A stretch of 64,000 nt of DNA from Polaribacter cellanae (GTDB lineage: Bacteria > Bacteroidota > Bacteroidia > Flavobacteriales > Flavobacteriaceae): assembly GCF_017569185.1 (NCBI RefSeq), contig NZ_CP071869.1, positions 930,001-994,000 of the forward strand, read 5' to 3'. This document shows, piece by piece, positions 50,412-58,389 of this stretch (position 1 is its first letter; the number at the start of each line of letters is the position of its first letter). The translations under genes were made by a program, and so were the position numbers. Under the pieces are notes generated by a model. It ran no database searches and had not been told where the DNA came from. It saw only the letters and a program-made list of their open reading frames with translations.

Positions 50412-52811
50412 ATGAATTATTTAAAAAAATTAATCCTAATCGAGTATTCATCTAATTTTAAGAATTACTACTTAACGTTTGTTTTTTTTCTGTTTTCAGT
50501 TGCACTTTGTGCTCAAAAAGGAACAGTTACAGGAACCGTTTTAGACAAAGAAACGAAACAAACAATACCTTATGCAAACATTATTTTAAAGGTTGCAGAC
50601 AAAATAATTTCTGGAGGAATTACGGATGATTATGGAAAATTTAAAGTTTCGAAAATTGAATTAAAAACGTATAATTTACAGATTCAATTTATAGGATTTA
50701 AACCCATTTCTAAAACAATTACGTTTAATAAAAACCAAACCAAGATAGATTTAGGGAACATTTTACTTGAAGAAGATGCTGTTTCATTAAATGAGATTGC
50801 AATTACTTCGGAACGCTCTACAATTGTACAAAAAGTAGATCGAAAAGTAATAAGCATTGGTAAAGATTTAACCACAGTTGGTGCATCTGCTAGTGATATT
50901 ATGACAAATATACCCTCTGTAACTATAAATCAAGATGGCGATATTTCTTTACGAGGAAATGAAAATGTTCGTATTTTAATTGATGGAAAACCCACCAATT
51001 TAAGTGCCAGGGAATTACTGCAGCAAATACCTGCTACTTCTTTAAAAACGATTGAGTTAATTACAAATCCATCTGCCAAATACAATCCAGAAGGTATGAG
51101 TGGTATTATTAATTTTATTCTTAAAAAAGATGCAAATTTAGGTTTTAATGGTTCTTTTAATTCTGGCTTTACTTATGGAGAAAGAGCTAGATACAATAAT
51201 GCTATTAATCTAAATTATAGAAAAGGAAAACTAAATTTTTATGGTAATTATGGTAACAGACTGGGTAAAAGTCTTGCTTTTGGAAACATTACCAGAACCA
51301 TAGAACGAGTTTCGCAAACTACTAACAATGTTAATGATAATACTTCTCATTTAGTAAAACTTGGGTTTGATTATTTTATCAATAATAAAAATACATTCTC
51401 TTTTTATACCAATCGAAATTTTGCAAAAAATAAAATTAATGGAAACAGAGATATTCTTTTTTTTGATAATTCTTCCAATAATTTTAATCAAATTGATATT
51501 ACAAACACAAACAATACAAATGCAAGTTATAATTTTGATTTTAAACATAATTTCGAAAAAGAAAAGCATAGCGTAGAATTAGAAGTTGATTACAATACTT
51601 TAGATAGCGATAACAATTACGATTTTATTTTTTCTGGCAACAAGCCTTCTGCAGATTATGTAGAGTCGATTACCAACAAAAAAACAAATACAACTATTAA
51701 TTTAGATTATACAAAGCCACTTTTAGCCAATACAACTTTAGAACTAGGTGTAGAAACAAGGTTAAGAAATACAGATAATATTTACCAAACAGGAAACCCA
51801 AACTTTAATAATGCTACCTTTTCTTACGATAGAGAAATTTACTCTTTTTATGCAACTTTTAGTCAGTTTTGGAACAAATGGCAATACAATATTGGTTTGC
51901 GTTTAGAAGATTATAATGTAAATGCACAATTTTTTGAAAATGGAAAAACGCCTTTTTTCTTTACAGATAAACTGTTTAATGTTTTCCCATCAGGTTTTTT
52001 AAAATATACACCTAGTAAAACTAGTAAAAATGCGTATCAATTTAGTTTTAGTAGAAGAATAGATAGACCTTCGTTAAACCAAATAAACCCAATTAGGCAA
52101 TTAAATACACCCCAAATTGTTATTACAGGCAACCCAAGTTTAGTTCCACAATTTACCAATTCTATTGAGCTAAATTACATCAGAAAAATTAACAAAGGAA
52201 ATGTTTCTTTTGGTAGTTTTTACAGACAAATTTCAAATGAAATTAATAGAAGAGGTTTTTTTGATGCTGATAATCCTAATTTATTAATTATAGATTACGA
52301 TAATTTTAATAACAATAATGCTTACGGATTAGAACTTTCTGCTTCTTATAAACCGTTAAATTGGTGGACAATTAATAGTAGTTTTGATGTGTATTCTAGA
52401 GCACAAAAAGGGGTAATAGAAAACGAAAATGTTTCTGTAAATAACACGTTATTAAATGCAAAAATAAACCAAAGCTTTAAAGCTACTAAAAACCTAACTT
52501 TTCAATTATTTGCATTATATACAGGTAAACAAAAAGTATTACAATATGAGCTTAAAGAAAACTACTTTGTAAATGCAGGAGCTAGATATAATTTTGCAAA
52601 AGGTAAAGGAACATTAAGCATTAATTTTAACGATATTTTTAAAACACAACGTTTTGCTTTTGAAGCTTATAGAACGATTATACAAACTGGAGAGTTTAGA
52701 AGAGATTCAAGATCTGTTTTTGTAGGTCTTTCCTATTTATTTGGCGGAAATAATAAAAATGTAAAACGCAAAAAAAGAGATAGAAACGAAAAAGCAGATA
52801 AGTTTTTATAG
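50412..52811 (+). CDS. TonB-dependent outer membrane receptor (OMP beta-barrel family)
   Basis: 799 aa. Signal peptide ends near residue 34 (VALCAQ). A carboxypeptidase-regulatory-like domain (TVTGTVLDKETKQTIPYANI), a plug domain with SDIMTNIPSVTINQDGDISLRGNENVRILIDGKP, then an outer-membrane beta-barrel of the OMP_b-brl_3 type follow. The C-terminus has a basic tail (KRKKRDRNEKADKFL) after the last strand, FVGLSYLFGG. The substrate is unknown; the class includes receptors for peptides or metals. It is transcribed away from the LytS/LytR genes and is likely their target (inference). Confidence 0.88.
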   Translation: MNYLKKLILIEYSSNFKNYYLTFVFFLFSVALCAQKGTVTGTVLDKETKQTIPYANIILKVADKIISGGITDDYGKFKVSKIELKTYNLQIQFIGFKPISKTITFNKNQTKIDLGNILLEEDAVSLNEIAITSERSTIVQKVDRKVISIGKDLTTVGASASDIMTNIPSVTINQDGDISLRGNENVRILIDGKPTNLSARELLQQIPATSLKTIELITNPSAKYNPEGMSGIINFILKKDANLGFNGSFNSGFTYGERARYNNAINLNYRKGKLNFYGNYGNRLGKSLAFGNITRTIERVSQTTNNVNDNTSHLVKLGFDYFINNKNTFSFYTNRNFAKNKINGNRDILFFDNSSNNFNQIDITNTNNTNASYNFDFKHNFEKEKHSVELEVDYNTLDSDNNYDFIFSGNKPSADYVESITNKKTNTTINLDYTKPLLANTTLELGVETRLRNTDNIYQTGNPNFNNATFSYDREIYSFYATFSQFWNKWQYNIGLRLEDYNVNAQFFENGKTPFFFTDKLFNVFPSGFLKYTPSKTSKNAYQFSFSRRIDRPSLNQINPIRQLNTPQIVITGNPSLVPQFTNSIELNYIRKINKGNVSFGSFYRQISNEINRRGFFDADNPNLLIIDYDNFNNNNAYGLELSASYKPLNWWTINSSFDVYSRAQKGVIENENVSVNNTLLNAKINQSFKATKNLTFQLFALYTGKQKVLQYELKENYFVNAGARYNFAKGKGTLSINFNDIFKTQRFAFEAYRTIIQTGEFRRDSRSVFVGLSYLFGGNNKNVKRKKRDRNEKADKFL

Positions 52812-52837
52812 TAATTGTTTGAATTTTAATATCTGCA

Positions 52838-52877
52838 AACAGTCTTTTAAATTAATTTAAAGGGCTGTTTTTTTTTG
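52838..52877 (+). terminator. Rho-independent terminator after the TonB-type gene
   Basis: AACAGTCTTTTAAA pairs with TTTAAAGGGCTGTT over a short loop, followed by a run of T. Confidence 0.7.
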
Positions 52878-52888
52878 ATATATTATTT

Positions 52889-52940
52889 AACGTGAGCTCG
52901 ATACATTACTAACTAAATAAACAACTATTAACCACTTAAG
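52889..52940 (+). repeat. Short intergenic repeat, copy 2
   Basis: AACGTGAGCTCGATACATTA continuing to CTATTAACCACTTAAG; homologous to 48196-48240 with substitutions and a short insertion. No gene lies in it. Confidence 0.5.
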
Positions 52941-53002
52941 TGTTTATAAAAAATAAATATAAACTTTATTTCTTGCAAAAAACCTGTTAAGCTTTAAAAA
53001 CA

Positions 53003-53030
53003 AAAAAGCATCGAATTAACGATGCTTTTT
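53003..53030. terminator. Bidirectional terminator between TonB-type gene and wzc
   Basis: AAAAAGCATCG-AATTAA-CGATGCTTTTT is a perfect 11-bp stem with A and T tails, located 5 bp after the convergent Wzc gene end. Confidence 0.7.
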
Positions 53031-53035
53031 AAAAT

Positions 53036-55501
53036 TTATTTCTTTAATTTAAAAATATTCATCAATTTAGAAAAGAAACCTTCTTTAACTTCATTTTCGT
53101 GATAACCATAGCCATATTTTCCATAGCCATACCCATATCCGTAACCATAACCATAGCCATAGCCATAGCCATATTTACTTTTAATGGAAAAGTCGTTTAA
53201 TACGTAACTAATGTTGGTTACTTCTTTGTTTTTGTACTTATCGTCAATCATTTTCATCATTCCTTTTTCGGTATAATTCTGACGAATTACATAAATTACA
53301 GCATCCGAATATTTAAACAATTCCAAAGCATCTGATACTAAACCTACTGGAGGCGTGTCTATAATTACGTAATCGTAATCTTTTTTTAACTGAGTAAACA
53401 TTTTGTCTGCAGCATCATTTAGTAATAATTCTGATGGATTTGGTGGTATTGGTCCTGATAGGATAACATCTAAATTCGGGATTTTTGTTGCTATTTTTAC
53501 TTCGTCTAACGTTTTTTGATTAATTAAATAATTTACAATACCTACGTCATTCGATAAATCGAAATCATCATAAATTTTTGGTTTACGTAAATCCAAACCA
53601 ACTAATATTGTTTTCTTTCCACTTAATGCAAAAACAGTTGCCATGTTTATGGAAATCATTGTTTTTCCTTCTCCACTTACAGAAGATGTTAATATTAAAG
53701 TTTTTGACTTGTTTTGATCTGTGTTTTTAAATAAAAACTGAATGTTGGATCTTAATGCTCTAAAAGATTCTGAAACCGAAGATTTTGGTCTTTCGAAAAC
53801 CGCCAAATTATTCTTCGTAGAATTTCTACCCACAACACCTAAAACAGGAATTGCATAGTTATTCTGAATTTCTTCTGCAGTATGTATTTTACTGTCTAAC
53901 AGCTCTCTAACTATTATATAAAGCAATGGAAAAACAATCCCTAGCATTAAAGCCACCATGTAATTAAAACTTGGTTTTGGGTATAAAGGTCCTTCTCCTA
54001 AATCTTTTGCAGTATCTACAATTTTAACATCAGAAACATTTGCGGCAATTGCTGTTCCTGCTTCGTATTTTTTCTGTTTTAAATAATTATAATTTGCTTC
54101 CGATAATTCGTAATCTCTTTGGAAAGTAATTAAGCCTTGTTCTTTTCTTGGAAGCCTTTTTAATTTAGATTTATAAGAAGCTAAATTTACATTTATTTTA
54201 CGAAGCTTATTGGAATTTAGCCTTAAAAGAGAAGATATATTTTCTAATAGATTATTTTTAATAATGTTTAGTTCACTTGTTATTTTTTTAACTTCTGGAT
54301 GAATATCTTTAACTGATTTTCTCATCTGTTCTCTAAAAGCAGATTTCGCTACATATTTATTAATTAAATCTACTATTTTAGGGTCTTGTAGCACTATTGT
54401 AGCTGGTACCAACTTATCTTTATTAAAAGAATTATTACTTCTTAGATAAGTTCTTAAGCCTACTAAGTAATCGTTATAATTTTGTAATTCTTTTCTATCT
54501 CTTTCTAATTGAATCGTTTCCTCATAAAAAGAAGATCCTTCTGTTGACAAGTCGAAAATGTTGTTAGACTCTCTATAATTTCCAAGATTTTCTTCAATCT
54601 CTTTTAATTTTATAGTTTCTTCTTTAAAAAGTGTATCTATATAAGCTTCTGTCTTAACAGCATATTCTATTTTTTGAACTTGCTTAATAGAGTCTAAAAC
54701 TTGTACTGTTGTATTTAAATAATCTACAATTCTATTTTTATTTGTTCCTTCTTTCTGCAAAACTAATAGCGAAGCTGCTTTGGTTACAGTATTTACAGAA
54801 ATACCCTTATTTGCTTTTACAGTTCCATCGAAATTACCAAATCGTATAAAATATTTTTCTCCAATTGTAAAAGTACCAATCTTATCTATTTTAAAATTTA
54901 AGAAATTAGTCTTAATAGAGTCTTTTACATTAAATTCTTCTGAATAGTATGAAGAGTTGGTACTGTAATTCTCTATGGTATTCGAATTATAAGTTATTAT
55001 TTTATTATTGCCAGACTCATTAAATTCTGTAGAAATTTTGTAGGTATTTTCTCCTGTAATTTCAAGCGATATAAGCTTTCCATATAATTGTGGTTTTTTA
55101 ACATTTAAAGCTACTTTAAAAGGTGTATAACCATAAACATCTGCCAATCGAAAACGACCTTCTTTTAAATACTCTACATAAAATTGCAACCTTTTTACAA
55201 CAATTTCGTTGTGCGTTCTAGAAGTTAAAGTAACTTTAACTGTTTCTAATTCGTCACTTGCTCCACCCCAATTAAACGCAATATTGGTTCCTGTAGAAAA
55301 TAGTGGGTTGTTTTCTTCTTTTACAGAAATTACAGTATTTAAACTGTAAATTTTTTGCATATAACCATTCATAAATTTGGCGATAATTAAACCAATAACT
55401 ATGGTTACTAAGAATAACTTCCAATATGCCAATACTTTATATAAATAATCTTTAACATCTATATTAGGTTGGTTAGCTGTATCTTTTAATTGGTTGCTCA
55501 T
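53036..55501 (-). CDS. Polysaccharide co-polymerase with tyrosine autokinase (Wzc-like)
   Basis: 821 aa. Two membrane helices (about 30-48 and 515-533) enclose a Wzz/GNVR periplasmic domain with long coiled-coil helices. The cytoplasmic BY-kinase has Walker A SVSGEGKTM (near 610), Walker A' GLDLRKPK and Walker B YDYVIIDTPP. The C-terminal tail is a run of YG dipeptides (about 785-805), a tyrosine cluster for autophosphorylation, encoded by a hexanucleotide repeat. It controls chain length and export of capsule or exopolysaccharide together with Wza, 6 bp upstream. Other polysaccharide genes are not in the window. Confidence 0.92.
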   Translation of the reverse strand: MSNQLKDTANQPNIDVKDYLYKVLAYWKLFLVTIVIGLIIAKFMNGYMQKIYSLNTVISVKEENNPLFSTGTNIAFNWGGASDELETVKVTLTSRTHNEIVVKRLQFYVEYLKEGRFRLADVYGYTPFKVALNVKKPQLYGKLISLEITGENTYKISTEFNESGNNKIITYNSNTIENYSTNSSYYSEEFNVKDSIKTNFLNFKIDKIGTFTIGEKYFIRFGNFDGTVKANKGISVNTVTKAASLLVLQKEGTNKNRIVDYLNTTVQVLDSIKQVQKIEYAVKTEAYIDTLFKEETIKLKEIEENLGNYRESNNIFDLSTEGSSFYEETIQLERDRKELQNYNDYLVGLRTYLRSNNSFNKDKLVPATIVLQDPKIVDLINKYVAKSAFREQMRKSVKDIHPEVKKITSELNIIKNNLLENISSLLRLNSNKLRKINVNLASYKSKLKRLPRKEQGLITFQRDYELSEANYNYLKQKKYEAGTAIAANVSDVKIVDTAKDLGEGPLYPKPSFNYMVALMLGIVFPLLYIIVRELLDSKIHTAEEIQNNYAIPVLGVVGRNSTKNNLAVFERPKSSVSESFRALRSNIQFLFKNTDQNKSKTLILTSSVSGEGKTMISINMATVFALSGKKTILVGLDLRKPKIYDDFDLSNDVGIVNYLINQKTLDEVKIATKIPNLDVILSGPIPPNPSELLLNDAADKMFTQLKKDYDYVIIDTPPVGLVSDALELFKYSDAVIYVIRQNYTEKGMMKMIDDKYKNKEVTNISYVLNDFSIKSKYGYGYGYGYGYGYGYGYGKYGYGYHENEVKEGFFSKLMNIFKLKK
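53102..53173. repeat. Hexanucleotide repeat encoding the YG tail of Wzc
   Basis: Units of CCATAG/CCATAC/CCATAA on plus (TATGGC-like on minus) repeat in tandem, interrupted by CCATATTT. Each unit adds one Tyr-Gly pair, so slippage in steps of six would change tail length without a frameshift. Confidence 0.75.
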
Positions 55502-55507
55502 ATTAAA

Positions 55508-56305
55508 TTATAAATTTCTAGCCAATATAATGGTCGATGTTATTAAAGAAAGTACAGTAACAACAGTAGTTAAACTCTGTAAACCTGTAGTTCCTGTTCC
55601 CCAAGATTTCTGTTTTAAAGGAAGCACGTTTATATAATCGTTTGGTTTTATGTAAAAAACTTCCGAATTAAAAGCATCTATATTTGTTAAATCTATTGTA
55701 TATTTTTTTGTTCCAGCCATAGTTTGTCTTACTATTTCAACTGCTTTTCTGTTTCCAACATCTGTAATATCACCAGAATTGGCAATTGCATCTAAAATAG
55801 AAACTCTATTTTGATAAATAATTTTTGTACCTGGATTTTCTATTTCTCCAAATATTGTATATTTTATTCCTGCTAATTTTACAGCTACAAAAACATTTTC
55901 TCCTTCTTTTACAAAATCCTTTAACTTATCTTCTATCTTTTGTTGCACTTCCTCTACTGTATAACCTAAAACATTAACATTTCCTAAAGTAGGTACACGA
56001 ATATTTCCATAGTTATCTACACTATAATCCGAATAATAATTAGCATTACCAGAAAAACTTTGATTTGAATTTACTGTATTTGAACTAATGTTTTCAGTTT
56101 TTTTGAAAACAGAAACCAATTCTTGGTTGTTAGATTTTATAATAATATTAACCATATCGTCTATCCGTAACTTATAAGGGATATCGTTAATTCTCTTAAT
56201 TTCTGTATTCGCTTTTGGTTGACCTTGTAAATACCTTAAGTCTTTATTTGACACACAAGAGCTAAAAAAAATAATTAGTAAAGGAATTGTAATGTAGTAT
56301 TTCAT
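55508..56305 (-). CDS. Polysaccharide export lipoprotein (Wza-like)
   Basis: 265 aa from ATG 56305, chosen because it gives MKYYITIPLLIIFFSSC, a proper lipoprotein signal; ATG 56323 adds six residues and lies too near the promoter box. Poly_export domain (PYKLRIDDMVNIIIKS, RVPTLGNVNVLGYTVEEVQQKIEDKL), then a SLBB domain (YTIFGEIENPGTKIIYQNRVSILDAIANSGDITD). A hydrophobic C-terminal helix (about 243-262) would cross the outer membrane. It forms the export channel. It is 6 bp upstream of the Wzc-like gene. Confidence 0.9.
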   Translation of the reverse strand: MKYYITIPLLIIFFSSCVSNKDLRYLQGQPKANTEIKRINDIPYKLRIDDMVNIIIKSNNQELVSVFKKTENISSNTVNSNQSFSGNANYYSDYSVDNYGNIRVPTLGNVNVLGYTVEEVQQKIEDKLKDFVKEGENVFVAVKLAGIKYTIFGEIENPGTKIIYQNRVSILDAIANSGDITDVGNRKAVEIVRQTMAGTKKYTIDLTNIDAFNSEVFYIKPNDYINVLPLKQKSWGTGTTGLQSLTTVVTVLSLITSTIILARNL

Positions 56306-56329
56306 TTTTATTTTTGGTAACATAAGTTA

Positions 56330-56337
56330 CAAATATA
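56330..56337 (-). promoter_or_regulatory. Candidate -7 box for wza-wzc
   Basis: On minus TATATTTG matches TAnnTTTG and would place the start of transcription near 56325, 20 nt before ATG 56305. No clear TTG is seen upstream at usual spacing. Confidence 0.4.
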
Positions 56338-56394
56338 CTTTTTATGGATGTAAAGCTATAATTTTATTTTACTTTCGTTTTTCATTTTTACAGA

Positions 56395-57168
56395 ATGTCT
56401 AATATAGCAATAAAATATTTTATTTTTTTATTAAAATCTACCAATCAACATGGGGTACATTCGCCTTTTGTGTATAATTTGGTTACCAAATGTTTTTACA
56501 AAAAAACGAATAATAACCTATGGAACTATTTTCTTACCATAAAAAAACACCTACTAGACAACAAAAAAAACATAAAAGTCACCGATTTTGGTTCTGGATC
56601 TCGAATTTTTAAAACAAACGAACGTGAAGTTGCTAAAATTGCGAAAATTGCAGGAATTTCTAACACAAAAGCAAAACTATTAATTAAAGTTATAAATTAT
56701 TTTAAACCAGAAAACTGTTTAGAAATTGGTACTTCCATAGGTTTGGCAACATCTGCCATAAAAATTGGGAATGAGAATACAAAAATAACCACCTTAGAAG
56801 GCTGCCCAGAAACGAGTAAAGTTGCCAATGAACTACTAATAAATAACTTCAAAAACATAAACCTTATCACAGGAAATTTTAATAAAACACTTCCTGAAAT
56901 TGTAAAAAATAACAAATACGATTTTATTTATTTTGATGGAAATCATACCAAACAATCAACATTAAATTATTTTAGAACTTGCTTAAAAACTATCCATAAC
57001 AACTCTATTTGGATTTTTGATGATATTTATTGGAGCCAAGAAATGCAAGAAGCTTGGACAGAAATTAAAAACCACCCTTCTGTAACAGTTACTGTAGATA
57101 TTTTTCATTGGGGAATTGTTTTCTTCCGAAAAGAACAAGAAAAAGAACATTTTAAAATAAGAACTTGA
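56395..57168 (+). CDS. Class I SAM-dependent methyltransferase
   Basis: 257 aa. Rossmann methyltransferase of the O-methyltransferase/Methyltransf_24 type: the SAM-binding motif is CLEIGTSIGLATSAIKI (near 104-120), with acidic loop TLEGCPE and DFIYFDGNHTKQSTLNYF (near 178). The N-terminal HGVHSPFVYNLVTKCFY is a segment that I associate with a flavobacterial subgroup. The acceptor is unknown. It is divergent from wza, with 71 to 89 bp between, and no operon partner. Confidence 0.82.
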   Translation: MSNIAIKYFIFLLKSTNQHGVHSPFVYNLVTKCFYKKTNNNLWNYFLTIKKHLLDNKKNIKVTDFGSGSRIFKTNEREVAKIAKIAGISNTKAKLLIKVINYFKPENCLEIGTSIGLATSAIKIGNENTKITTLEGCPETSKVANELLINNFKNINLITGNFNKTLPEIVKNNKYDFIYFDGNHTKQSTLNYFRTCLKTIHNNSIWIFDDIYWSQEMQEAWTEIKNHPSVTVTVDIFHWGIVFFRKEQEKEHFKIRT

Positions 57169-57232
57169 AAAAGATGTAATTGTTTAATTGTTAAACTCTC
57201 TTAATTAAAATAACTACATACCTTAAAGTTTG

Positions 57233-57240
57233 TAACTTTG
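57233..57240 (+). promoter_or_regulatory. Candidate -7 box for the adenosyltransferase gene
   Basis: TAACTTTG matches TAnnTTTG, 33 bases before the ATG at 57274. No well-spaced TTG is present. Confidence 0.4.
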
Positions 57241-57273
57241 AATTTTAAATCTTAAACTTTCGAACCTCTTGAT

Positions 57274-57846
57274 ATGAAAATATACACAAAAACTGGTGAT
57301 ACAGGAACTACTGCCCTCTTTGGAGGAGCCAGAGTAAAAAAATACAATTTACGCATCGATTCTTATGGAACTGTAGACGAATTAAACGCTTATATAGGTT
57401 TAATAAAAGACCAAGAAATAAATGCTGATGTTAAAGAATCTCTTTTAAAAATACAAAACGAATTGTTTACTTTAGGTGCAATGTTGGCAACTCCACCTGA
57501 AAAAGAAACTCTAAAAAATGGTAAAGAGCGTTTAAATATTCCTAAAATAGATGAAGATGCTATCTTATTTTTAGAAAATGAAATCGATAAAATGGATGCA
57601 AAATTACCGCAAATGACTCATTTTATTTTACCTGGAGGCCATCAAGCAGTGTCATTCTGTCACGTAGCAAGATGCGTTTGTAGACGCGCAGAACGTCTTT
57701 CTGTAGAGCTAAATGACGAAGAAACAATTAATAATGACATCCTAAAATACTTAAACCGACTTTCTGACTACCTTTTTGTGCTGGCACGAAAATTGTCTAA
57801 AGACTTACAAGTAGAAGAAATCAAATGGATACCTACTAAAAACTAA
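57274..57846 (+). CDS. Cob(I)yrinic acid a,c-diamide adenosyltransferase (PduO type)
   Basis: 190 aa. It transfers the adenosyl group of ATP to cob(I)alamin to make coenzyme B12. The N-terminal ATP motif TKTGDTGTTALFGGARVKK (5-23), the conserved DSYGTVDELNAYIGL (near 29) and the C-terminal CHVARCVCRRAERLSVEL (near 129) are diagnostic of the PduO family. Length is typical. It is a single gene between the methyltransferase and the DUF2795 gene. Confidence 0.94.
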   Translation: MKIYTKTGDTGTTALFGGARVKKYNLRIDSYGTVDELNAYIGLIKDQEINADVKESLLKIQNELFTLGAMLATPPEKETLKNGKERLNIPKIDEDAILFLENEIDKMDAKLPQMTHFILPGGHQAVSFCHVARCVCRRAERLSVELNDEETINNDILKYLNRLSDYLFVLARKLSKDLQVEEIKWIPTKN

Positions 57847-57965
57847 CACGTTCTTTTTTTATCGGTTAGAAGAAATTTTAATTTTTATTTAAACACTTAG
57901 TTCATTAACAATAAGATGCTTAAAAAAAATAAAAAAGACTTCACAATAAATTTCTTAAAAAAGAC

Positions 57966-57995
57966 TTGCATAATTCAGCAAAAAAATTATTTTTG
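57966..57995 (+). promoter_or_regulatory. Promoter of the DUF2795 gene
   Basis: TTG (57966-57968), 19 bases, then TATTTTTG (57988-57995): both elements of the Bacteroidota consensus at normal spacing. The gene starts 21 bases later. This is the best promoter match in the window. Confidence 0.6.
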
Positions 57996-58016
57996 CACAA
58001 AATTAAACAATAAGAA

Positions 58017-58238
58017 ATGTATTGGACATTAGAATTAGCATCTTATTTAGCAGATGCACCTTGGCCAGCAACCAAAGACGAATTAATAGATTACGCTATT
58101 AGAACTGGAGCTCCTTTAGAAGTCGTAGAAAATCTACAAGATATAGAAGACGAAGGCGATTCTTACGATTCGATTATAGAAATCTGGCCAGATTATCCCA
58201 CTGAAGATGATTATCTTTGGAATGAAGATGAATATTAA
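58017..58238 (+). CDS. DUF2795 domain-containing protein
   Basis: 73 aa, small and strongly acidic. WTLELASYLADAPWPATKDELIDYAIRTGAP (3-33) is the DUF2795 core, a helical domain of unknown function. The acidic tail (DEGDSYDS, PTEDDYLWNEDEY) is characteristic of the flavobacterial version, which is often found near secA as here. It has its own promoter and a terminator directly after it. Confidence 0.9.
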   Translation: MYWTLELASYLADAPWPATKDELIDYAIRTGAPLEVVENLQDIEDEGDSYDSIIEIWPDYPTEDDYLWNEDEY

Positions 58239-58255
58239 AAATTTTAAAACCATAT

Positions 58256-58283
58256 AAAAAGTCTCTAAAGAGGCTTTTTTTTT
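58256..58283 (+). terminator. Rho-independent terminator after the DUF2795 gene
   Basis: AAAAAGTCTCT-AA-AGAGGCTTTTT with one G-T pair, followed by more T. Confidence 0.75.
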
Positions 58284-58389
58284 GTTTTGAAATTCATTGA
58301 AAATAGTACTTTTTTTCAAGTTTTTAAAAACTTGATTCACAATTAAATAATGTCAGTTAATTTTTTAGCTGATTAAATCATAAATAAAA

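Noticed and set aside
51351-51576. Open frames on both strands inside the TonB-type receptor gene
   Set aside because: Low-complexity Ile/Lys-rich translations produced by AT-rich codons of the barrel gene.
53102-53173. CRISPR-like array
   Set aside because: The repeats are contiguous hexanucleotides without spacers and lie in frame in the Wzc gene.
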